Origin: a virus
Virus record (IMG/VR): IMGVR_UViG_3300007508_000433
Location: 1-61,933 of that record
DNA length: 61,933 nucleotides
Direction: 5' to 3' (one strand)
The first letter of the stretch is position 1. Each line of letters opens with the position of its first letter. Positions 1 to 7,459 of the stretch are shown in pieces. Under the pieces are notes generated by a model. That model searched no databases and was not told the origin of the DNA. It saw nothing but the letters and a program-made list of their open reading frames with translations. A program made the translations under genes and the position numbers.

Positions 1-606
1 TACGCCATGTGGGATGCCAGTGAAGAGAAGTTGATCCTTGAAGGGACCAACGGAGCCACCGTCTTGGACATCACTGACGGCAACGTGGTCATCGCAGACG
101 GCACTCTCACCGTTGGGTCGGATGGCGCTGGAGAGGACGTAGTTTTCTATTCAGCGACCGCGGGGGACAATCTCACATGGTCGTCCGCTTCGGAATGTCT
201 GACCATCACTGGCACCAATGGTCAAGACGCCTTAGCGGTGGCCGACGGCGACGTTTCGATCACCGACAAACTCACCGTCACCGGCCAGATTGTCACTCAT
301 CTGACTGTCGAAACCGAATCGGGTACGACCCACGCCCCGGCCCTTGGGGACGAGAACAAATACATTCTCACCACGCACGGCACCGGTATTACCGTCACGC
401 TGCCACAGGACTCTGCTCAGGCTTTTGCGATTGGTACGACTATCTACTATGAGCGCAACGGGGCGGGAACGCTTACCTTCGCGGCTGGCACCGGCGCGAC
501 CATAACGTCGAAAGACGACACCAAAACCTGTGCCGACAGGTACACGACCGTCGCTGCCGTCAAAATAGGCACCAATGCGTGGAGCCTGATCGGGAACATC
601 GGCTGA
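1..606 (+). CDS. Phage fibre/structural repeat protein, 5' end missing
   Basis: The reading frame is open from base 1, so the N-terminus lies outside the window. The visible 200 residues contain short beta-rich repeats of the type 'LEGTNGATVLDI..GNVVIADGTLTVG', seen twice (also 'ITGTNGQDALAVADGDVSI'), and end in a compact beta domain. Such repeats are known in tail-fibre and virion-surface proteins of marine phages; the precise role here is inferred. It is GC-rich, with C-ending codons unlike the genes after 2500. The stop overlaps the next start (TGATG at 604-608). Confidence 0.55.
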   Translation, partial: YAMWDASEEKLILEGTNGATVLDITDGNVVIADGTLTVGSDGAGEDVVFYSATAGDNLTWSSASECLTITGTNGQDALAVADGDVSITDKLTVTGQIVTHLTVETESGTTHAPALGDENKYILTTHGTGITVTLPQDSAQAFAIGTTIYYERNGAGTLTFAAGTGATITSKDDTKTCADRYTTVAAVKIGTNAWSLIGNIG

Positions 607-1808
607 TGTCCATGCTCCTTTCCGCAGTCGCCGGACAGGGCGGCGTCAAGGTCCCCGGCGCTCCGGGCACTCTCAGCCTGTCGGCGGGTAGCCCTGCCCA
701 TAGCGCCATCAACCTGTCATGGTCGGCACCGTCCGACACGGGCGGCGGGACGATCAGCGGCTACAAGACCCAGATCTCAACCAACGGATCGTCATGGTCC
801 GACGAGGTTGCCAACACCGGCTCGACCGCTACGACGTACAGCGACACCGGCCTGTCGGCCAGCACCACCTACTACTACCGGGTGGCGGCAATCAACGAGA
901 AGGGCGCTGGCGCCTACGGCAACGAGCCGAGCCTCGCCACTGGCGCAGACCCGGCAGTCGCTTGGTCGGCCACGGGTTCGTACACCAACGGGACCGACGG
1001 CTCCTACTCATGGGTCAGGTGGACGAGTAGCGGCACGTTCGTCATTACGTCGAACACGACCAGCAAGACGTTCGACCAGCACATCACCGCTGGCGGGGGC
1101 GGCGGTTGTGGCTATGACGGCGGCCACGGTGGAGGCGGCGGCGGCGGTTCCAAACAGTTCACCAGTCAGACGATGGCTAACGGCACACACACCATCACGA
1201 TTGGTGCCGGAGGTGCCGGTAGTAACAACGCCAACACCGGCACCGATGGCAGCGACTCTGTGTGTGGCAGTAACTCCACCGAAGGCGGGGGCGGGGGCGG
1301 TAGCGGTCCCGGTAATGACGGCGGTTCTGGTGGCGGCGGCGGCGACCAAGGCGGAGGCATCCAGTCCGGCGGCTCCGGTAATGCCGGTGAAGGCAACGAC
1401 GGCGGAAACGGACAGTCCGGGTACTACCCCATCGCGAACGGGGGCGGCGGTGGAGGCGGTGCTGGCGCTGCCGGTGGAACGGGTTCCTCCGCTGATGGCG
1501 GCATCGGGACCACGATGACGTACACCAGCAGCGACTACGAGGTCGCTGGCGGCGGCGGATCGGGTTACCGGGACTGGTGGGGCAATTGGTACACGAAGAA
1601 GGGCGGAGGCAGCGACGGGAACGGCACCGGTAACGACACGACGAACACTGCCAACCAAAAGTACGGCGCCGGAAACTTTGCCCAGACCACCAACCCGTAT
1701 GGCGGGACGAACACGGGCGGCGGTGGTGGCTGCCACGGCAGGTACAACACCAGCCTCTACGGCGGAACCGGTGGCTCCGGCGTGGTCGAACTGCGCTGGC
1801 TCACCTAG
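606..1808 (+). CDS. FN3 and glycine-rich fibre/adhesin protein
   Basis: A 400-aa protein starting at the ATG that overlaps the previous stop; the start a few codons upstream (579) would run deep into the preceding gene. Residues about 15-115 form a fibronectin type III domain (PGAPGTLSLS..., 'INLSWSAPSDTGG', 'TTYYYRVAAINEKGAG'). Residues about 130-395 are a Gly-rich region with many runs of 5-7 Gly, like polyglycine receptor-binding and minor tail proteins of phages. Role in host attachment is inferred. The region is strongly GC-rich, which also generates long spurious frames on the opposite strand. Confidence 0.7.
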   Translation: MSMLLSAVAGQGGVKVPGAPGTLSLSAGSPAHSAINLSWSAPSDTGGGTISGYKTQISTNGSSWSDEVANTGSTATTYSDTGLSASTTYYYRVAAINEKGAGAYGNEPSLATGADPAVAWSATGSYTNGTDGSYSWVRWTSSGTFVITSNTTSKTFDQHITAGGGGGCGYDGGHGGGGGGGSKQFTSQTMANGTHTITIGAGGAGSNNANTGTDGSDSVCGSNSTEGGGGGGSGPGNDGGSGGGGGDQGGGIQSGGSGNAGEGNDGGNGQSGYYPIANGGGGGGGAGAAGGTGSSADGGIGTTMTYTSSDYEVAGGGGSGYRDWWGNWYTKKGGGSDGNGTGNDTTNTANQKYGAGNFAQTTNPYGGTNTGGGGGCHGRYNTSLYGGTGGSGVVELRWLT

Positions 1809-1816
1809 GAGGACTC

Positions 1817-2335
1817 ATGGCGCACTTCGCAGAAATCGGTTCCGACAACATCGTCCTACGGGTTCTCGCTGTCCCAAACGACGAGGAACACCGTGGGCAG
1901 GAGTACCTAGCCGACGACCTCGGCCTCGGCGGCACATGGATTCAGACCTCGTACTGGACACATGGAGGCGTCCACTACGGCGAGGACGGAGAACCTGACG
2001 GCGGCAACCCGCTCCACTTGAACTTCGCAGGCATCGGTCACTCATGGGATGGCACGGGCTTCAAAGCCCCACAGCCCTACCCGTCGTGGGTTCTGAGTGA
2101 CGGCTACGAGTGGGAGCCGCCCACCCCCCGCACAAACGATGGCTACATCTGGGACGAGGACTCGACCTCATGGGTCAAGCCTGACAGTCCGTACCCGTCA
2201 TGGATCTGGAACGACGAGCATGGAATGTGGCAGCCGCCCCTTCCGTACCCCGGCGTGTTCACCGAAGACGGCCCGCAGACACCGTTCTACGAGTGGGACG
2301 AGGACACGACCTCATGGGTTGAGGTCGGAACTTGA
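1817..2335 (+). CDS. PSW/WDE repeat fibre-associated protein
   Basis: 172 aa with a good Shine-Dalgarno (aggagga) just upstream. The N-terminus (MAHFAEIGSDNIVLRVLAVP) followed by 'GTWIQTSYW..GGVHYGEDG' and then two to three copies of a motif around 'YPSW(V/I)...W.PP.P....YIWDEDSTSWV' is a pattern I know from fibre-region proteins of cyanophages and other marine phages, function unknown. The C-terminal repeat continues in the short gene directly downstream, suggesting gene duplication of the repeat. Confidence 0.6.
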   Translation: MAHFAEIGSDNIVLRVLAVPNDEEHRGQEYLADDLGLGGTWIQTSYWTHGGVHYGEDGEPDGGNPLHLNFAGIGHSWDGTGFKAPQPYPSWVLSDGYEWEPPTPRTNDGYIWDEDSTSWVKPDSPYPSWIWNDEHGMWQPPLPYPGVFTEDGPQTPFYEWDEDTTSWVEVGT

Positions 2336-2358
2336 AGAATCTAAGGTAAGGAGCAACT

Positions 2359-2497
2359 ATGGCTACTGCATACCCCGCAACCGTTCCCGTCGTGGAGTTT
2401 GAATGAAGAAAGTATGTGGGAGGCTCCCGTCCCCAATCCAGAAGATGGCAGGGTATGGGATGAACCCTCGCAGTCGTGGGTGGAGCGGACTCCCTAG
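2359..2497 (+). pseudogene. Short PSW/WDE repeat gene requiring a +1 frameshift
   Basis: A Shine-Dalgarno (aaggag, 2347-2352) precedes ATG 2359, but the frame stops after 15 codons (TGA 2404-2406). If one base is skipped after CCC at 2386-2388 (GTT CCC g TCG TGG), the frame runs on to TAG 2495-2497 and encodes 'PSWSLNEESMWEAPVP...VWDEPSQSWVE', clearly homologous to the repeat in the upstream protein. Either a programmed +1 slip from CCC to the overlapping CCG, a real inactivating mutation, or a sequencing error. The product would be about 45 aa. Confidence 0.55.
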
Positions 2498-2505
2498 GTG
2501 GTGCT

Positions 2506-3306
2506 ATGAAAAATATTATTCATGAAAAATTTGAGGGTGATTGGCTTAACGGTTGGACTGGTAAGGCCCATAATGCCTATACGACTTCGAGTTCTCATGA
2601 TGGACAAACTGGGTTGAGGATTCTTTTCCGGCAGGGTTCTCATTATGGAAGCGATTTAAGGAAGGATATTGATCCTACCCGCCACATTAAGATGGGGTAT
2701 TGGGTTAGGGTTGCTTCTAATTGGAACAGCAATTCGACTGGGAAGTTTGTGGGGTTTGCCGATTTACGCTGGAAGGATGATCAGGGCAGGTCTTATGCTC
2801 ATGGTAATCGCAAGCCGGTTGATAATGGTTTCTCGTTTCGTACATGGTTTGGTAAGACTAAGAACGGGGAGCTTCCTTTGGGTATGTATGTTTATCATGC
2901 CGGTCAGAAGAAGGCTTGGGGTGATTCTATAAAGGTGGGTTCTATTAAGGTTGGCCATCCGCACGCTTTTTTTCAGGTTGAAGCGGATTTGGATGCTGGT
3001 TTTGTCAAGTGCAGACTAGACAGCGGTGCATGGACGCAGCACGATATTTCTGTTGGTGATGAAACGGAGATTACTTTGGCTTGGTTGGATGGCTATTATG
3101 GCGGGTGGATGAAGTCTCCTTTCAATATGGCGATAGATATTGATTCATATAGATTGGATGACATGTCGGCTCCTGAGCCCCCGCCGGAACCGGTTGTTCC
3201 TGCAAGGCCTGATCCGATTGAGGATGTTAGAAACAATCCCGGCGATGAGTCGATTGCTAGCCGGTTGAGAAAGTTGGCGGATGAGGTTGAATCCCTAGAG
3301 CAATAG
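2506..3306 (+). CDS. Polysaccharide-lyase-like jelly-roll protein
   Basis: 266 aa. The ATG at 2506 has a usable Shine-Dalgarno (aggtggt); an in-frame GTG at 2476 would overlap the previous repeat gene. Residues 1-220 look like a concanavalin-A/polysaccharide lyase 14-20 type fold ('FEGDWLNGW', 'GLRILFRQGSHYGSDLRK', 'MGYWVRVASNWN', 'GFADLRW', 'ADLDAGFVKCRLD'). A Pro-rich linker (PEPPPEPVVPARP) leads to a short helical tail. Probably binds or degrades surface glycan; catalytic residues cannot be assigned with confidence. First gene of the lower-GC part. Confidence 0.5.
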   Translation: MKNIIHEKFEGDWLNGWTGKAHNAYTTSSSHDGQTGLRILFRQGSHYGSDLRKDIDPTRHIKMGYWVRVASNWNSNSTGKFVGFADLRWKDDQGRSYAHGNRKPVDNGFSFRTWFGKTKNGELPLGMYVYHAGQKKAWGDSIKVGSIKVGHPHAFFQVEADLDAGFVKCRLDSGAWTQHDISVGDETEITLAWLDGYYGGWMKSPFNMAIDIDSYRLDDMSAPEPPPEPVVPARPDPIEDVRNNPGDESIASRLRKLADEVESLEQ

Positions 3307-3315
3307 TGGTAGACT
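3307..3315 (+). promoter_or_regulatory. Extended -10 promoter candidate TGGTAGACT
   Basis: TAGACT at 3310-3315 preceded by TGG, with TTGAAT 17 bases upstream (3287-3292, inside the end of the previous gene). The same TGGTAGACT occurs at 37400-37408 and a consensus version TGGTATAAT at 5671-5679, each just ahead of a gene. Confidence 0.5.
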
Positions 3316-3339
3316 GTTCTATTGTAAGAAGGGATTCTG

Positions 3340-3672
3340 ATGGGCAGAGAGCTACCAACTGATTGCACCGATTGTGGCGGCGTTTTGTATTGGGGCGATT
3401 TTGGCCCGTTTAATGAGGGCATGCTGGGCACTATTTGTGTCTGTAACCCCAGATGGGTTAGTGTTAAAAGCAAGTTGCGGTTGCTAATTGAAATGTACAG
3501 GGATCACCATAGAGGGGTCGATATTTCTGAAAGGGATGAGGCCATCGAGGCGTTAGATTGGGTCATGAATGAGGTCTGGATGCTTCGTGCTGAGAATCGT
3601 GAGTTGCGTATTATGGGTTGGCTTCCTGTGAGAGATGTATCTGAAGAGATAGGAGATGATGGCTATGAGTGA
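3340..3672 (+). CDS. Small cysteine-rich hypothetical protein
   Basis: 110 aa, ATG preceded by agaaggga. The N-terminus holds CTDC at residues 9-12 and a later C-x-C (ICVCNP), suggesting a small zinc-ribbon; the rest is helical ('ERDEAIEALDWVMNEVWMLRAENREL'). I do not recognise a family. It overlaps the next gene by 8 bases, in an operon leading to the endolysin. Confidence 0.6.
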   Translation: MGRELPTDCTDCGGVLYWGDFGPFNEGMLGTICVCNPRWVSVKSKLRLLIEMYRDHHRGVDISERDEAIEALDWVMNEVWMLRAENRELRIMGWLPVRDVSEEIGDDGYE

Positions 3673-3817
3673 TAATTTGAATCCTACGGCAGAGGAGATC
3701 TTTGCTGAGTTGAACAACACCCCCGAGGGTAAGGTTCAGTTGGAGCTGGCTGCTTTGCGTGTTCTTGTCGCTAAGCAGCAGTTGAAGTTGGCTGAGCAGG
3801 AAGAAGAGAATGAGTGA
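3665..3817 (+). CDS. 50-aa helical hypothetical protein
   Basis: ATG 3665 with tagg-agatgatgg upstream; encodes MSDNLNPTAEEIFAELNNTP followed by a helix rich in Leu, Gln and Glu ending in EEENE. The stop (TGA 3815-3817) overlaps the ATG of the endolysin, so translation is probably coupled. Function unknown. Confidence 0.6.
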   Translation: MSDNLNPTAEEIFAELNNTPEGKVQLELAALRVLVAKQQLKLAEQEEENE

Positions 3818-4521
3818 TGATTCCTGTCACTGGTTCTAATGTTGATCTAAGCTTGTTGCATCCTCGTTTTAAGTTGCGGTTGGATGCTTTTTTTGCTGAT
3901 GCTCGCATTAAGGGACGGGTTTCTGTGGTTTCTGCCTGCAGGACGTATGCTCAGCAGAAGTGGTTTTATGACCGCTATAAGTCTGGTAGGGGGAATCTTG
4001 CTGCTAATCCTGATTGGAATCGCCCGGATGGGTTTTTTAAGGGAAGTTTCCATCAGGTGCAAGATGATGGTTTTTGTTATGCTGTGGACTTTAGGCTTAT
4101 TGGTGGCGGGTTGAAGCAGTGGGAGGTCAGCAATATAGCCAAGTCTTATGGTCTTTATCCTACTGTTGAAAGCGAGTGGTGGCACCATCAGCCTAGAGAT
4201 GGCGACGATTGGTTTGATGCTCCTTTGGTGGTTGAGGACAAGTGTGCTACTCGTGAATATAAGGTTGATTGGGCGGGGGTTTTTGAGTACCTGAATGATC
4301 TTGAAAAACAGGTTAAAGAGTCACCGATTCGCATTAAGGAACGGTCAGACCGCGTGAAGTGCCTTCAGAGCCGTTTAGGGGCCGCTGGGCACGATGCTGG
4401 CATCCCTGATGGTATCTTTGGCCGGAAAACTCGGAAGGCCGTCAGATCGCTTCAGAGGGCGTCTGGGCTGAAATCTGATGGGGTGGTTGGTCCTAATACT
4501 TGGAAGGCGCTCTGGTTGTAG
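3817..4521 (+). CDS. Endolysin: M15 D-Ala-D-Ala peptidase with PG-binding domain
   Basis: 234 aa. Residues about 15-130 are a peptidase of the M15 (VanY-like) family: the zinc site is seen as SFH at 77-79, AVD with D91, and E120-WW-H123, in the SxH...AxD...ExxH order of the family. Residues about 170-234 are a peptidoglycan-binding type 1 domain ('VKCLQSRLGAAGHDAGIPDG', 'GRKTRKAVRSLQRASGL', 'VGPNTWKALW'). It likely cleaves peptide cross-bridges of the host wall at lysis. No signal peptide. The one-TM gene that follows immediately supports a lysis role. The ATG at 3817 is preferred to the GTG at 3814 because it forms the TGATG junction. Confidence 0.88.
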   Translation: MIPVTGSNVDLSLLHPRFKLRLDAFFADARIKGRVSVVSACRTYAQQKWFYDRYKSGRGNLAANPDWNRPDGFFKGSFHQVQDDGFCYAVDFRLIGGGLKQWEVSNIAKSYGLYPTVESEWWHHQPRDGDDWFDAPLVVEDKCATREYKVDWAGVFEYLNDLEKQVKESPIRIKERSDRVKCLQSRLGAAGHDAGIPDGIFGRKTRKAVRSLQRASGLKSDGVVGPNTWKALWL

Positions 4522-4632
4522 ATGGGTGGCCGGCATTCTCTTATTCAGAGAAAGCTATTTTTGTGGAGCATCATCCCAGCCACTGTCATTATTTGTCTCT
4601 GGATTTATGATCTTGTTACTGCTATCATGTAG
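4522..4632 (+). CDS. 36-aa one-TM protein, possible holin-like
   Basis: ATG starts on the base after the endolysin stop. The product has a basic N-terminus (GGRHSLIQRK) and one strong membrane segment (LFLWSIIPATVIICLWIYDL). Position after the endolysin suggests a membrane role in lysis, but a better holin candidate exists at 25222, so this could be an accessory or antiholin. Confidence 0.55.
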   Translation: MGGRHSLIQRKLFLWSIIPATVIICLWIYDLVTAIM

Positions 4633-4647
4633 GTGTGGGGTGATTTT

Positions 4648-5394
4648 ATGAGTGATGATGAATCCCTTTCTGATGAAGAAAGAAACGCTAATGTTGCTAA
4701 GGCTGAAGCTGAAGCTAAGAAGGCTGCTGCTGAGGCCGAGAAGGCTTTGGCTGAGGCTCGTAAAGCAAATGCTGAGGCGGATCAGGCTGAGTTGAGTGTT
4801 CGTTTAGAGCACATTGAGGTTGATCAGGCTGAGAATGCTGCTGATAATCGTGCTGCTGGTGATGAGTTTCACCATATTTACCGGTTTGTTGGCGGTGTTG
4901 ATGGTGGCAGTGTTGAGAGGTGTATGAAGAAGTTGACTCAATGGTCTCGCCTCGATCCGGGGTGTGATATTGAGGTCATATTTTATTCTCCGGGTGGCGC
5001 TGTAATCTCCGGGCTTGCATTGTTCGATTATATAAGGTCTCTTGCGAATCAAGGGCATCGTATAACAACAGGTGCTACTGGTATGGCTGCGAGTATGGGC
5101 AGCATCCTTGTTCAGGCCGGTGATCATAGATGGATGTCTGCTGAGGCTTGGTATATGATTCATAGGGCCGCTTTTGGTGCGGCAGGAAAAACTTTTGAGA
5201 TCGAAGATGAAGTTGAGTGGGTTAAGAGGATCGAGAGAAGAATTATCGCTATCTTTTGTGCTAATTCTAAGCTGACTCCTCAAAAGATTAAGAGGAACTG
5301 GCATCGTAAAGATTGGTGGTTGGATGCAGACGAGTGTCTTTCTATTGGGCTGGTCGATGAGATAAGAGGCGGGTTTAGTGAAGGTATGGATTGA
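4648..5394 (+). CDS. ClpP-like serine protease with N-terminal coiled coil
   Basis: 248 aa from ATG 4648 (ggggtga upstream; GTG 4633 is an alternative). Residues 1-70 are an Ala/Glu/Lys-rich coiled coil. The rest is a ClpP fold: 'YSPGGAVISGLALFDYI' oxyanion-strand motif, nucleophile Ser in 'TGMAASMGS', His in 'YMIHRA', and a candidate Asp in 'WWLDADECLSIGLVDEI'. In phages such proteins usually act as capsid maturation proteases; here the neighbours are lysis genes and a ferredoxin, with connector genes just after. Capsid and portal are not in the window to confirm the role. Confidence 0.8.
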   Translation: MSDDESLSDEERNANVAKAEAEAKKAAAEAEKALAEARKANAEADQAELSVRLEHIEVDQAENAADNRAAGDEFHHIYRFVGGVDGGSVERCMKKLTQWSRLDPGCDIEVIFYSPGGAVISGLALFDYIRSLANQGHRITTGATGMAASMGSILVQAGDHRWMSAEAWYMIHRAAFGAAGKTFEIEDEVEWVKRIERRIIAIFCANSKLTPQKIKRNWHRKDWWLDADECLSIGLVDEIRGGFSEGMD

Positions 5395-5644
5395 TCAGGA
5401 CTTATGTACCGGCGATGGACTGTGTGAGGAGATCTGTCCTGCTATATTTCAAATGCATGATGATGGCTTGGCTTATGTGAAGGAAGCACATTGGGATACG
5501 ATATTTGGTCCAAACTATCAAACAAGGCCGGTATATCGAATGGCTGATGGACTCGCCACAGTTCCTGACGGCGAGTTGGAGAATGCTATTGACGCTGCCG
5601 ACGAGTGCCCAGGGGAATGCATTTACCTTGAGGTAGACGGCTAG
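5378..5644 (+). CDS. Single-cluster ferredoxin
   Basis: 88 aa from GTG 5378, overlapping the protease gene by 17 bases. The cluster motif is C10-x2-D13-x2-C16-x3-C20-P with distal C77-P, i.e. the CxxDxxCxxxCP arrangement known from Pyrococcus furiosus ferredoxin in which Asp replaces one Cys, compatible with a 3Fe-4S or Asp-ligated 4Fe-4S cluster. The whole sequence (KVWIDQDLCTGDGLCEEICP, 'DDGLAYVKEA', 'ADECPGECIYLE') resembles actinobacterial ferredoxins that serve oxygenases and other redox enzymes. No partner oxidoreductase is visible in the window. Acquisition from a host is inferred. Confidence 0.88.
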   Translation: MKVWIDQDLCTGDGLCEEICPAIFQMHDDGLAYVKEAHWDTIFGPNYQTRPVYRMADGLATVPDGELENAIDAADECPGECIYLEVDG

Positions 5645-5670
5645 CTCTGTTAGCTATTAGATGTCTGTAG

Positions 5671-5679
5671 TGGTATAAT
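5671..5679 (+). promoter_or_regulatory. Extended -10 promoter TGGTATAAT
   Basis: A perfect TATAAT (5674-5679) with the TGn extension lies in the 53-base gap before the connector gene, 18 bases after a weak -35 (TTAGCT). It probably starts the head-tail transcript. Confidence 0.6.
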
Positions 5680-5697
5680 CTTGTTAGAGGAAAGTCG

Positions 5698-6645
5698 ATG
5701 GATGACGTAAAGATTAATACCAGTAAGGTTGTAACGTTGTCGTTGGGTGCAGATCCAGACAGCAATACAGTCAACGCTACCTTGTACCACGAATTTGATG
5801 ACAGTAGTGTGGTGCAGGCTTCTACTGCGTGTACACGCACGGCTGCTGGTACTTATACTATTACGTATGGTGAATCTGCGACTAATTCCAACAATTACGT
5901 ATTGTCTCAAGGTGGGGTTCATAAAGTGGTTTTTTCATATTCTATTAGTTCAGTTGCGTATACAAGCGAGTCGTATATGAATGTTTACACTCCTTATATA
6001 ACATCAGCGCAGTTCTTTTCTAATAATTCTGATATGCAGGCAAACTACGGGGCCAAATTTGATGATCTGGAGAAGAAGGCCAGAAGGATCATTAACACGT
6101 TTTGCGGCCAGACTTTTGATTATTATGGAAGTAAGAGTTTCATTATTGATGGCACAGATAACCGTTATTTGAGGCTGCCTTATCCTATGGATACGTTGAC
6201 AACCGTTGTGGCTGATTCGGGGGATAGCGATGCTGAGACTATTCATGATAGTTCTGACTCTACATTGAGTAATTTAGAAAAGTTTAATTCTATGGGGAAT
6301 TTCGGCTCATCGTATTCGATCAGATTCAAGAATAAGGTTTCTGATACCAGGAAGAGCTACATTGCTAGGACCTATTCTAATAAGTTTAATAGTAAGTCTG
6401 ATTACAAGGTGACTGGCAGTTTTGGCTGGCGTTATGTCCCTAGCAACGTTTTAAATGCTGCGGAGTTGCTGATTCTGGACTTGATGAATGATGATGTGGA
6501 GTTTAGGCGTCATCGTGTTAACTATGTTGCTATGGACTCTACTCGGTATAGGTTTGATGGTGATTACTTTGGCTCTACTGGCAATGTAGACGCCGACATT
6601 CTTTTGATGGATTATACTTTATATGTAATGGATTATGTGGGGTGA
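5698..6645 (+). CDS. Head-tail connector (adaptor) protein
   Basis: 315 aa, ATG with gaggaaag upstream. The N-terminal 100 residues look like an Ig/beta-sandwich domain ('GTYTITYGESATN', 'HKVVFSYSISSVAYTSESY'). From about 105 on it has connector features: 'FFSNNSDMQANYGAKFDDLEKKARRIINTF', then 'LRLPYPMDTLTTVV', 'VTGSFGWRYVPSNVLNAAELL'. These match gp6/gp15-like siphovirus adaptors that sit under the portal. Order (connector, closure, neck, terminator, tube) supports this. Confidence 0.7.
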   Translation: MDDVKINTSKVVTLSLGADPDSNTVNATLYHEFDDSSVVQASTACTRTAAGTYTITYGESATNSNNYVLSQGGVHKVVFSYSISSVAYTSESYMNVYTPYITSAQFFSNNSDMQANYGAKFDDLEKKARRIINTFCGQTFDYYGSKSFIIDGTDNRYLRLPYPMDTLTTVVADSGDSDAETIHDSSDSTLSNLEKFNSMGNFGSSYSIRFKNKVSDTRKSYIARTYSNKFNSKSDYKVTGSFGWRYVPSNVLNAAELLILDLMNDDVEFRRHRVNYVAMDSTRYRFDGDYFGSTGNVDADILLMDYTLYVMDYVG

Positions 6646-6650
6646 GCTAA

Positions 6651-7025
6651 GTGTCTTTTCAAACCTTTATGCGTTTCCCACACATGGTAGATGTGCATTT
6701 CTATAGCGAGTCTGAGAGTGCATCCGGGCAGGTTGTTCCTGACTACTATTTCAGTAGAACGATTAATGCTCATGTAGCGCCGGTGGGTACTGTAAGAAAG
6801 ACTGCCCCTTATGTGACTGAGAATGCTGAGTATGGTGTTCACATTCCTCGGCATTTTGAAGATAAGATTACTTATGATTCGAGGTTGTATAATATCCGTG
6901 ATAGTCATGGCAATGTTTTAGAGGCTGGTCCTTTGGAAATTGTGTCTATTGTAAAAAGGCCGGGGTATTCAGGTAGATTGAATCATCTTCATGTTAAAGC
7001 ACGTGTTGTTGTGGAGTCTAAGTAA
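6651..7025 (+). CDS. Head closure protein
   Basis: 124 aa from GTG 6651, six bases after the connector stop (ggggtgagc as Shine-Dalgarno). Beta-rich small protein with 'HIPRHFEDKITYDSRLYNIRD' and 'GPLEIVSIVKRPGYSGRLNHLHVKARVVVE', resembling head-tail joining proteins of the SPP1 gp16/HK97 gp7 type. Assignment leans on size and position between connector and neck genes. Confidence 0.55.
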   Translation: MSFQTFMRFPHMVDVHFYSESESASGQVVPDYYFSRTINAHVAPVGTVRKTAPYVTENAEYGVHIPRHFEDKITYDSRLYNIRDSHGNVLEAGPLEIVSIVKRPGYSGRLNHLHVKARVVVESK

Positions 7026-7459
7026 TGGTAAAGATAGACATTAAGGGCGCTCATGCTCTGAAGAGTATGGCTAGGCGCCTCCAGGGGTCCAATATCATAG
7101 TGTATTCGGCTATAGCTGCTCACGGCGATTCTGCTGCTAAGAATGTTGAGAGTCTCATTCATGAGCATTTCCCTGAGCAGGCCAGTCATTTGTCTGTGAG
7201 CCATACTGTTGATTTAACAAGTTTACACCTTATAATTTCTGGTACAAGCCAGTATGGAGCCTATATTGTTTCTACTGCTAGCATGGATTTTGATGACAGT
7301 GGCGGCATGAGTGGCGAGATGAGTTATAATAATGTGTCTGATGGCGGTGTAAAGTCCGTTATTGATGGTATTCAGAAGATAGTGGCATCTGAGATGTCTA
7401 ATCTTGCTGAAGAGGTCTCAAAGTCCGTTACAGCGGAGGTGGCCGGTGCCAGACTATAG
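7025..7459 (+). CDS. Neck/tail-completion protein, HK97 gp10-like
   Basis: 144 aa; ATG overlaps the previous stop (TAATG). Starts 'VKIDIKGAHALKSMARRL', then 'AIAAHGDSAAKNVESLIHEHFPEQ' and a helical C-terminus. Size, order and the N-terminal helix fit HK97 gp10-type neck proteins. No catalytic function expected. Confidence 0.55.
   Translation: MVKIDIKGAHALKSMARRLQGSNIIVYSAIAAHGDSAAKNVESLIHEHFPEQASHLSVSHTVDLTSLHLIISGTSQYGAYIVSTASMDFDDSGGMSGEMSYNNVSDGGVKSVIDGIQKIVASEMSNLAEEVSKSVTAEVAGARL

Larger units (their letters stand above)
1..2497. other. GC-rich fibre module with an abrupt composition boundary
   Basis: From base 1 to the TAG at 2497 the DNA is visibly GC-rich (C/G at most third positions, about 60% or more by eye). 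From the next gene (ATG 2506) onward, third positions are mainly T/G/A and composition drops sharply. The switch falls within nine bases between two genes. This suggests a recently exchanged receptor-binding module, or less likely a chimeric assembly. Confidence 0.75.

Noticed and set aside
1008-1736. Long minus-strand frame opposite the glycine-rich gene, and a plus-strand frame 808-1518
   Set aside because: Produced by GGC/GGT-rich coding sequence on the real strand; low-complexity Ala/Pro/Thr/Val content and no ribosome sites.
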